From positions 1-5,133 of the forward strand of contig JAJFMC010000068.1 in the NCBI GenBank assembly GCA_021772365.1: a stretch of DNA of 5,133 nt, written 5' to 3'. The stretch is from Chlamydiota bacterium (GTDB lineage: Bacteria; Chlamydiota; Chlamydiia; Chlamydiales; Criblamydiaceae). Positions within the stretch are counted from its first letter, which is position 1; every line of letters starts with the position of its first letter. Shown piece after piece: positions 1 to 5,133 of the stretch. Below the pieces are notes generated by a model. It searched no databases and was not told the origin of the DNA. It saw nothing but the letters and a program-made list of their open reading frames with translations. Both the position numbers and the translations under genes were made by a program.

Positions 1-59
1 TTACATAAAACAAATGATTATTTTAAGTTGGTCGTTGTACTGAAACCAAGCTCTATGGA

Positions 60-575
60 TTATTTATCGTCTTCTTTGAGAACTTTCATTTTTTCTTTCC
101 AACCAGGTCTGACCAGGGCGAAATAAAGGGTAAGACCTGCACCAGCAAAAGCTACACCCCCAATGATGACTGCAATAGAAACTTCTAATGCTGTTGCCCC
201 AACAGCAAGTGCCGCTATGGCAAAGCTAAAGGCAAAAACACCAATCACAGTCATAGCAACCACACCTACACCTGCAGCTAGGTTGATCCACTCCTGCTTC
301 TTCATTTTTGCTTTCTCTTCATCTAATTCCTTTTTCTTCTTTTCTGCTTCATCAAGTTCTGGATTATCATCTTCCTTCACTTGCAATGAGGTCGCAGAAA
401 TATCACTATCATCAGAAGCATGGAGATCAGACTTATCTAAGATGGAATCGGCACTTCCGTCTACTTTAGCTGCCAGCTCTACCTGTTTCTTTTCACCAGA
501 ACTGACTTTTGGAAGAGAGCCATCATCTGGAATAATGGGAGCGCCGTCACTGACCTGAAGCTGTGGTATAGTCAT
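60..575 (-). CDS. Inc-like protein with bilobed hydrophobic domain
   Basis: 171 residues. ATG at 575 is chosen because an AGG Shine-Dalgarno core (583-581) sits five bases upstream. A GTG at 581 is in frame but overlaps that core. Residues 1-70 are polar and acidic with many Ser and Asp and no signal peptide. Residues 72-95 are a Glu/Lys-rich stretch likely to be helical or coiled coil. Residues 97-125 and 131-155 are two long hydrophobic segments, rich in Ala, Gly and Val, separated by a very short turn. A basic/acidic tail of about 15 residues (WKEKMKVLKEDDK) ends the protein. Closely spaced paired membrane helices with cytosolic flanks are the hallmark of chlamydial Inc proteins, which the type III system inserts into the vacuole membrane. 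That role is inferred from architecture only; I recognise no specific family. A bacterial inner-membrane hairpin protein is the alternative. It is divergent from the transporter gene at 729 and has its own strong promoter. Confidence 0.8.
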   Translation of the reverse strand: MTIPQLQVSDGAPIIPDDGSLPKVSSGEKKQVELAAKVDGSADSILDKSDLHASDDSDISATSLQVKEDDNPELDEAEKKKKELDEEKAKMKKQEWINLAAGVGVVAMTVIGVFAFSFAIAALAVGATALEVSIAVIIGGVAFAGAGLTLYFALVRPGWKEKMKVLKEDDK

Positions 576-608
576 AAACACCTAATGTTTAGTAATTGTT
601 GAATCAAA

Positions 609-638
609 ATTATAACTCGTATGCACTAAAATTGTCAA
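609..638 (-). promoter_or_regulatory. Consensus sigma-70 promoter of the Inc-like gene
   Basis: On the minus strand, TTGACA (638-633) and TATAAT (614-609) both match the sigma-70 consensus exactly, with an 18-base spacer. The predicted start is near 602, giving a leader of about 26 bases before the ATG at 575. Two exact hexamers are uncommon and suggest strong expression unless repressed. Confidence 0.8.
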
Positions 639-643
639 CAATT
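630..643. promoter_or_regulatory. Inverted repeat over the -35 box, possible operator
   Basis: AATTGTCAACAATT has two perfect 6-base arms (630-635 and 638-643) around a CA centre. It covers the whole -35 hexamer of the minus-strand promoter and ends about 22 bases before the -35 of the divergent plus-strand promoter. Its position suits a dimeric repressor blocking the minus promoter. It is AT-rich and short, so chance is possible, and no regulator gene is present in the window. Confidence 0.4.
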
Positions 644-665
644 CGTTAAAACCCAAAGAAATTCA

Positions 666-694
666 TTGAAATATAAATCAAATAGTAATATAAG
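666..694 (+). promoter_or_regulatory. Promoter of the first NTT-like gene
   Basis: TTGAAA (666-671) and TATAAG (689-694) are separated by 17 bases, each one mismatch from consensus. The predicted start is near 701, giving a leader of about 28 bases. A Shine-Dalgarno-like AAAGAG (713-718) lies ten bases before the ATG at 729. Confidence 0.65.
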
Positions 695-728
695 TTTGTT
701 TCAAAGTAAATTAAAGAGCTAAAACCAT

Positions 729-2120
729 ATGAATAACTTTATAAAATTTATTCCATACTTCCTAATCATCGCTTTGGCGCTCATAATGCACCATCTGTGT
801 ATGAACTTGTCAAATTCTTTTTTTAGCCCGTTATCATTTAAACAGCTTGACCTTTCCCTCATAAAAATCAGTTCAGGTATCCTAAGCCTAGTTCCCACAG
901 TCATCCTGATCGTCATGAGCAGAAAAATGTCGGTCAAGAAAATCATCAACACTGTTTACGTATTTGCGATTATCGCGACGATAGTGGGATTTTTCTTATT
1001 GCTACCGGCAAGCGAACGATTACATCTCCCTCCAGCCATGATAACTGCACTTTCATTCGGTGTCCTTACCCCTAGTACCGTGCAACTAGTGTCTGCTCAT
1101 TGGATATCTATCGTCTACTATAGTCTAATCACTGTATGGCCATCAGGAATGATTATTTTGGTGTACGGATATGCAAACGAACGCTTTTCCTTTAAGGAGG
1201 CTGTCAGTCTATACCCCCTATTCGGCGTCGTCGCTGTTTTGATCAATATTTATCTCGCACCTACGTTCGTTCGCCAAATTAGCGAAATCAACTACAACCT
1301 CCCATCGCTCAGCTCTAAATGGTTCATGACTTTTGGTATCATGATCACATTGATCAATATCCTTTCGTATTTTTGCTACCGGCAGCTTTTTCGCAAATCA
1401 TCACCCCCTACTTCAACAGAACACAGTCATAGCTCACTAGGGTGGAAATACTCATCATGCCTGGGAGTGGTAGCTGGTTTTAGCGGATTGATCATCGTAT
1501 TTACACGGACGATCTGGAAATACAATTCAAGCATCCAATTTCCCCAACCATCTGAGTATGCCCATCACTTGGGAACATTTCACTCATATGAGGGAATTGC
1601 CAGCTTAATGACTCTAAGTGTCCTCCTATTCATGAGCTACTGCTTGTCCGAGCGACTTGCTAAAGGTTGGAGGAACATGTACCTAGCCATTACAGCTACG
1701 ACCTTGGTTCTCGGCGCCACATTTTACTGTTTCAACGTGCTCGAAAATCCAATTGACTCTTTTGTAACGTCTCAGCAGTCAAATACAGGATTCGGTAGCC
1801 TGACGATGATTAGTGCTGGATATCAGATACTCATCTCTTCAGTGGCTTACCCCCTTGTTTTAAGCTTAAAGGAGATCGCCATTGTCCCAATCAGGCAAAA
1901 TATTCGCTTCACCTCGAAGCTGGTGATAGACTTGATCTTTGTAAAAGGATTTATTGTTTTAGGGACGCTCACCCTTCAGGTAATGCTTTTATCAACCGGT
2001 TCATTTAGTGCTTCGATCCCTTATTTAACCCTTATATTTGTGGCTATCTGTTTAAGCCGTTTCTTCATTATAGCTTTCCTAGGCAAGACGCTGGAGAAAG
2101 AAGTTTCTGTAAACAGTTGA
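729..2120 (+). CDS. Divergent NTT-family (TLC) nucleotide transporter-like protein 1
   Basis: 463 residues with about 12 hydrophobic segments, so an inner-membrane carrier. It is shorter than typical NTT proteins, which are about 500 residues or more. NTT resemblance is clearest at residues 119-150 (AHW, then VYYSLITVW and VYGYANE, matching the RNW, FY, ELW and FWGFANE region), at 261-264 (TIWK), at GWRN (313-316) and at 380-401 (KEIAIVP, then K397 and D401, matching the family's KEMAYIP and K-x-x-x-D region). K46 may match the conserved membrane lysine of helix 2. Two acidic residues held important in plant and chlamydial ATP/ADP transporters are missing: the Glu two before the Trp is T135, and the Glu three before the second Trp is R260. 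The N-terminal Arg-Asp motif of the family is also absent (residues 20-32). Known NTTs exchange ATP/ADP, import nucleotides with protons or carry NAD; the substrate here cannot be told. It is a paralog of the next gene and has its own promoter. Confidence 0.85.
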   Translation: MNNFIKFIPYFLIIALALIMHHLCMNLSNSFFSPLSFKQLDLSLIKISSGILSLVPTVILIVMSRKMSVKKIINTVYVFAIIATIVGFFLLLPASERLHLPPAMITALSFGVLTPSTVQLVSAHWISIVYYSLITVWPSGMIILVYGYANERFSFKEAVSLYPLFGVVAVLINIYLAPTFVRQISEINYNLPSLSSKWFMTFGIMITLINILSYFCYRQLFRKSSPPTSTEHSHSSLGWKYSSCLGVVAGFSGLIIVFTRTIWKYNSSIQFPQPSEYAHHLGTFHSYEGIASLMTLSVLLFMSYCLSERLAKGWRNMYLAITATTLVLGATFYCFNVLENPIDSFVTSQQSNTGFGSLTMISAGYQILISSVAYPLVLSLKEIAIVPIRQNIRFTSKLVIDLIFVKGFIVLGTLTLQVMLLSTGSFSASIPYLTLIFVAICLSRFFIIAFLGKTLEKEVSVNS

Positions 2121-2146
2121 TTTTTTAATAAAACAACATATTTTAT

Positions 2147-2175
2147 TTGATTTAATTAAGATTATTTGTTATATT
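2147..2175 (+). promoter_or_regulatory. Promoter of the second NTT-like gene
   Basis: TTGATT (2147-2152) and TATATT (2170-2175) are spaced by 17 bases in the 85-base gap between the two transporter genes. The start would be near 2182, with a leader of about 24 bases. The promoter is bracketed by a 7-base inverted repeat, TTTGATT (2146-2152) and AATCAAA (2178-2184). The region is very AT-rich, so the match carries less weight. I see no convincing terminator for the upstream gene, so readthrough is possible. Confidence 0.5.
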
Positions 2176-2205
2176 TTAATCAAAACTAAACAAAGCATTA
2201 ACCAA

Positions 2206-3555
2206 ATGAGTGAAACCAAAACAAATAACTGGGGAATTATCCCCCTTCTTGTCATCGTTTTCTGCAATATGCTGACCTATTACTTATTCAGGGATGCGTG
2301 CCGCGATCTATGCTCGATTTCACCTATGGAAGATAGCACTTACTCGATCTTCAAGTTTCTCCTTTCGCCTGCGATTAATATTTTCCTAGCGGGAGTTCTC
2401 TTGTATGCATCGAAAAGGACCTCTGTCTATCAGATTGTTCAGCGGACTTTTTTGATCATTACAATTTTCACATCGACATTTCTCTTCATCATTGCCCCAT
2501 CATATATTTCTTCATTCGACGGAAATTCAGCTCTTACAGCTAGCTCCTTTCTCGCTGATGTGAAAGCACATTGGGTTCATGCAATCTTTTATCTCTTTTC
2601 GACGCTTTGGGCACCGTTAACATTATTACTATTTTATGGGTACTTTAATAACATTGTCACTTTTAGTAGGGCTTGCAAGCTTTACCCGATTTTGTCGATC
2701 TTCAGCCTTCTTTTGTCGCAATTTGTGATTCCTGACCTGACACAATGGATTTTAGAAGGATCCCTCCAGGACAGAGTGTTCAATGTTGGTGTGATATCTA
2801 CGATTTGCCTACTGACAACCATTTACTGCTTTTACCGAACAAACCTCAAGGCTGTAGATGAGCGAGGTGAGAAGCAACGTTCGTTTGGGGCCATGTTCAT
2901 CCTTAGTTTGATCTTATTGACGATTACTGTTGGGTTCACAAAACATATATCTGTGATCACCTGGAATTTTTCAATACAGATCAAAGATTCACTCCCCAGT
3001 AACTACTGGGACTTCCTCGAAGGTTTTTCAGCTTTGAAAAATCTATCGGTCCTCTTGGCTGTGGTGTTATTAGGTTTTTTAAGTGTTTACCTTAAGCAAA
3101 ATAAGATGAATGGTTGGAGGAACTTCTGCTACCTTTCTACCGGTCTCATAACGCTTTTGGTGTCGACAATGATCGTTTTAAACTTAATGAGTGGATCCAT
3201 CGGTTCGTTTTTGGTGAATGGCGATACAACCCTATTTGACAAACTTTTGACCAGTGTTGGTGGCAGCTATCAGATCTTTATTGCGACGGTGTTTTATCCT
3301 ACACTCCTTTGCTTAAAACACCTCGTATTTGTGCCGATCCCCTTTCAGGATCGTTTTCGTGCAAAAGTCATTATTGATCTTGTATTCCACAAAGCCGGGT
3401 ACTTCTTGGTTGTTCTGCTACAAAGCAGCTTAATGCCATTTTCTGACTTCAAAACGCAATTGATGTTTATATTAGCGTTTTGTTTCATCGTTGTTCTGTT
3501 AATTCGTGTACTCTGCATCAACTATGTGAGTAAAAAACTCGAACCAGCTGCCTAA
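2206..3555 (+). CDS. Divergent NTT-family (TLC) nucleotide transporter-like protein 2
   Basis: 449 residues, about 12 hydrophobic segments, short for the family. The N-terminus keeps the NTT signature better than its neighbour: residues 9-36 (WGIIPLL, then TYYLFRDACRDL) line up with the FLPMF and NYTILRDTKDTL region, including R29-D30. K50 in SIFKFLLSP matches the helix-2 lysine. Residues 120-149 (KAHWVHAIFYLFSTLW, then LFYGYFN) match the RNW, ELW and FWGFAN region. GWRN is at 303-306, and KHLVFVP (371-377) with K387 and D391 matches the C-terminal lysine region. As in the neighbour, both membrane glutamates are replaced, by T133 and by V250 (three before W253). The start has only a weak ribosome site (CAAAG, 2191-2195), but the family match begins at residue 9, which supports it. 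Membrane transport of a nucleotide or related metabolite across the bacterial envelope is inferred from the family; substrate and exchange mode are unknown. Confidence 0.88.
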   Translation: MSETKTNNWGIIPLLVIVFCNMLTYYLFRDACRDLCSISPMEDSTYSIFKFLLSPAINIFLAGVLLYASKRTSVYQIVQRTFLIITIFTSTFLFIIAPSYISSFDGNSALTASSFLADVKAHWVHAIFYLFSTLWAPLTLLLFYGYFNNIVTFSRACKLYPILSIFSLLLSQFVIPDLTQWILEGSLQDRVFNVGVISTICLLTTIYCFYRTNLKAVDERGEKQRSFGAMFILSLILLTITVGFTKHISVITWNFSIQIKDSLPSNYWDFLEGFSALKNLSVLLAVVLLGFLSVYLKQNKMNGWRNFCYLSTGLITLLVSTMIVLNLMSGSIGSFLVNGDTTLFDKLLTSVGGSYQIFIATVFYPTLLCLKHLVFVPIPFQDRFRAKVIIDLVFHKAGYFLVVLLQSSLMPFSDFKTQLMFILAFCFIVVLLIRVLCINYVSKKLEPAA

Positions 3556-3674
3556 ATCATACAATTAAACAACTAGCAACTCCCCTTCATGCTTTTATCC
3601 TGTAAATGTTCACGCAATATCAACTCATCGACAAAATTACGAGATTAATAAAATCAGGCAGGATTTACAGAGTG

Positions 3675-3700
3675 TTTTTACGTAAAAATAGTGTTTTTTT
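3675..3700 (+). terminator. Possible weak terminator or operator palindrome
   Basis: The perfect palindrome TTTTTACGTAAAAA (3675-3688) is followed by seven T (3694-3700), about 120 bases after the stop of the second transporter gene. As RNA the stem would be only five A-U pairs around a 4-base loop, which is weak for an intrinsic terminator. It could equally be a protein binding site. It is the only terminator-like structure downstream of that gene. Confidence 0.25.
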
Positions 3701-3786
3701 CATTTTAGTAGGGGTATGTACGTGAGAATTAATTTATGTCTTCTCATCTACCATATTTTACGTCGTCGATACTATTACACTATAAT

Positions 3787-3812
3787 ATCGTTTTATAATT
3801 ATTAAAAACAAT
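3787..3812. repeat. Imperfect inverted repeat upstream of the effector-like gene
   Basis: Arms ATCGTTTT (3787-3794) and AAAACAAT (3805-3812) pair at seven of eight positions around a 10-base AT-rich centre. The repeat lies immediately upstream of the -10 at 3815, where a regulator or RNA polymerase would sit. It is AT-rich and may be incidental. Confidence 0.3.
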
Positions 3813-3820
3813 GCTATAAT
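3812..3820 (+). promoter_or_regulatory. Extended -10 promoter of the effector-like gene
   Basis: TGCTATAAT is an extended -10 (TGN plus exact TATAAT at 3815-3820). No good -35 lies at 16-18 bases upstream (only T/A-rich sequence), which is typical for extended -10 promoters. The start would be near 3827, giving a leader of about 28 bases with a Shine-Dalgarno GAGAG (3844-3848). A second possible promoter is TTTACG (3757-3762), an 18-base spacer and TATAAT (3781-3786). Confidence 0.55.
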
Positions 3821-3854
3821 AAACAACTTCAATACTATTTAAAGAGAGATAACT

Positions 3855-5133
3855 ATGAACCCAATAAATAATAACCCTATTTTCGTAAAAAAAACAGCAA
3901 GTACATCCACATCACAGACAACAAATACACCCGCTCAATCAGGGGTGAAAAAAATCGATGATTGTGGCGATGATGTCCTTAAAGTTACAGAGAAAATCAT
4001 GTGGCTGCACGGCACAAACAGCTCCATTCTGTCGTTTCTTCCTTCTACAGACTATACATTAATCCCTACTGGCAAGTTACTAGACCGAGGCATTTCCCCC
4101 ATGTGTGGCGAAATATCTTGCGGAGGCATGAGACCAAATGGTGTCAATCAAGACCGAGTCTCTGTTTGGACAATTGAGAAAATCGAAAAAGGATGGGAGT
4201 ATGCTGCTCGCATTAGTAACACATTTAATCCTGCGAAGCTTGAAGGAAAAACTGGGAGGCTTGAGCAATCAACTAAATCGGAACGAATGGAAATTTTCTT
4301 TCTAGATCGTCTTTGTGAGCTGGAAAAGATGACTCCCGACTCAAATCAATGGGATCCGATCCTTATTAAGTTGTATCAATTAAAACAATGGGCCCCAGAA
4401 ACATTCACCTCACTTTGCAGTAAATACAATGAGAGAATTTCAAATATTCAGAAGACTATCCAGCAAAACCTCTTTGGTAAAGAGATGGTGGTTCTCAAAG
4501 CTCTAGAGTATGATACCAAAAAGCTGATGAAAGCAATAGATGATCCAAAAATAAGAGAAGAGGTAGAAAACGACTTCCCTTATTTGAAGGAAGTCACCTA
4601 TCCTATATGGCACAAAGAAGATAGCGCTAGTTCATTTGTTGGTACTGACCTGAACAAGTTAGTCCTCTACGACACTGAAGATGATGATGGCAGGTGGGGT
4701 TATCGCTTTGCTAGTGAGTTCAAAAGGAATTACTTAAGCGTCATTATTATGAAAATGTTTGGCCAAAGTTTTCTTAATCGAATCAAGTCCCACGTTCAAA
4801 ACAAACCAAAAAAATTCTTAAAAAAATGGTGGGGTGCATACCAAAAATTTGGTGGGATTGATCCAAAAATTGAAGTATTACTAAAAAATGCGGTTGGAGC
4901 AAAAATTGAAGCGTTAATGAAAAAAAATGCATTACCTTACAAAAAACGAATGGAGAGGTTTGAACGGCTATTCAATGATTCACCCTTCGTCAAGTTTGAC
5001 GAAAACGATCGAGATAATCTTACGAATCCCTATCCAATGCTTATTGCTTCAACAAAACAGAAATCAATGTCTTTCCACCGTACTGTTGGTGGTGGTGAAA
5101 ACCACCTAAAAAGCTCGAAACTTGGTCGAGATA
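3855..5133 (+). CDS. Putative ADP-ribosyltransferase-like secreted effector, 3' end missing
   Basis: The frame opens at ATG 3855, with AAAGAGAG (3841-3848) six bases upstream, and stays open for 426 codons to the window edge, so the C-terminus is not seen. Residues 1-33 are rich in Asn, Thr, Ser and Gln with no hydrophobic segment, as in type III secretion signals. Residues 50-120 resemble the start of a PARP-like ADP-ribosyltransferase fold: WLHGT (H52-G53-T54), then PTGKLLDRGISP and GE, GVNQDRVSV and a helix ending in WEYAARIS (Y116). Residues 140-380 are mostly charged and helical without membrane segments. Near the edge, PYPMLIAST (392-400) is followed by GGGENHLKSSKLGRD, in which E415 could be the catalytic glutamate before a final strand. 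If so, the triad would be H52, Y116, E415 with a large helical insertion. The fold assignment is from motif memory and is not certain; the coding call is firm. No membrane segment is seen, so a soluble protein acting in the host is plausible. Confidence 0.8.
   Translation, partial: MNPINNNPIFVKKTASTSTSQTTNTPAQSGVKKIDDCGDDVLKVTEKIMWLHGTNSSILSFLPSTDYTLIPTGKLLDRGISPMCGEISCGGMRPNGVNQDRVSVWTIEKIEKGWEYAARISNTFNPAKLEGKTGRLEQSTKSERMEIFFLDRLCELEKMTPDSNQWDPILIKLYQLKQWAPETFTSLCSKYNERISNIQKTIQQNLFGKEMVVLKALEYDTKKLMKAIDDPKIREEVENDFPYLKEVTYPIWHKEDSASSFVGTDLNKLVLYDTEDDDGRWGYRFASEFKRNYLSVIIMKMFGQSFLNRIKSHVQNKPKKFLKKWWGAYQKFGGIDPKIEVLLKNAVGAKIEALMKKNALPYKKRMERFERLFNDSPFVKFDENDRDNLTNPYPMLIASTKQKSMSFHRTVGGGENHLKSSKLGRD
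4865..4930 (+). repeat. In-frame 36-base tandem repeat in the effector-like gene
   Basis: Unit 1 (4865-4891) and unit 2 (4901-4930) both begin with AAAAATTGAAG and end with AAAATGC, offset by 36 bases. They encode KIEVLLKNA (residues 338-346) and KIEALMKKNA (350-359); the second has one extra lysine. This looks like an internal duplication within a lysine-rich helical stretch. Confidence 0.65.

Larger units (their letters stand above)
3556..3854. other. Intergenic region with palindromes, T-run and promoter
   Basis: 299 bases without a convincing gene. It holds an 8-base inverted repeat (CTGTAAAT 3600-3607 with ATTTACAG 3663-3670), a 14-base perfect palindrome (3675-3688), a 9-base direct repeat AGTGTTTTT (3671-3679 and 3690-3698), a run of seven T (3694-3700) and three exact TATAAT hexamers (3781, 3794, 3815). 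An open frame of 39 codons from ATG 3606 to TGA 3725 has no ribosome site and is not called as a gene. I see no tRNA or other recognisable RNA gene. Confidence 0.6.

Noticed and set aside
28..49. Hairpin TTGGT / ACCAA downstream of the Inc-like gene as a terminator
   Set aside because: The stem is only five or six pairs with a 12-base loop, and no T-run follows on the minus strand.
163..558. Plus-strand open frame of 131 codons opposite the Inc-like gene
   Set aside because: It lies wholly antisense to a gene with a consensus promoter and a good ribosome site; its low-complexity Phe/Ser runs mirror the Glu/Lys codons of the other strand.
579..581. GTG start two codons upstream for the Inc-like gene
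   Set aside because: It overlaps the AGG Shine-Dalgarno core that is correctly spaced for the ATG at 575.
719..952. Minus-strand open frame of 77 codons
   Set aside because: It overlaps the N-terminal coding region of the first transporter, which has family resemblance; no ribosome site or recognisable product.
2116..2138. Hairpin GTTG / CAAC just after the first transporter as a terminator
   Set aside because: The stem is interrupted and nearly all A-T; no T-run follows it.
3600..3670. Inverted repeat CTGTAAAT / ATTTACAG as a structured RNA or attachment site
   Set aside because: Arms of 8 bases 55 bases apart in AT-rich DNA are expected by chance, and nothing mobile is nearby.
4080..4268. 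Minus-strand open frame of 62 codons
   Set aside because: It is antisense to the long effector-like frame, in the part carrying the best motif evidence.
4927..5109. Plus-strand open frame of 60 codons
   Set aside because: It is a different frame inside the effector-like gene, which stays open through the whole stretch.

Overview
The window looks like a piece of an AT-rich genome of an obligate intracellular bacterium, most probably an environmental member of the Chlamydiota (Simkania, Waddlia or Parachlamydia type). Three things point there: two adjacent membrane proteins of the nucleotide transporter (NTT, TLC ATP/ADP translocase) family, a small acidic protein with a bilobed hydrophobic domain like chlamydial inclusion membrane (Inc) proteins, and a large soluble protein that resembles an ADP-ribosyltransferase-type effector. 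Promoters read as sigma-70 type and most starts carry a Shine-Dalgarno sequence. Rickettsiales also carry NTT paralogs, so the assignment is an inference.

Layout: 60-575 (minus) encodes the Inc-like protein. It is divergent from 729-2120 (plus), the first NTT-like protein, with back-to-back promoters between them. The minus-strand promoter has consensus -35 and -10 hexamers, and its -35 lies inside an inverted repeat. After an 85-base gap comes 2206-3555 (plus), a second NTT-like protein that is a paralog of the first. A 299-base intergenic region (3556-3854) holds palindromes, a T-run and a promoter with an extended -10. It leads into an open reading frame that starts at 3855 and runs off the right edge (426 codons seen). 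This last gene begins with a polar N-terminus, then a His-Gly-Thr motif and surrounding sequence that resemble PARP-like ADP-ribosyltransferases.

Every gene appears to have its own promoter with a short leader of about 24-28 bases, so I see four single-gene units rather than an operon. The two transporters keep the NTT scaffold, but both have lost the two membrane glutamates considered important for ATP/ADP exchange, so ATP/ADP exchange should not be assumed for them. Together the window reads as a host-interaction locus: a candidate vacuole-membrane protein, two atypical metabolite carriers and a candidate secreted enzyme.
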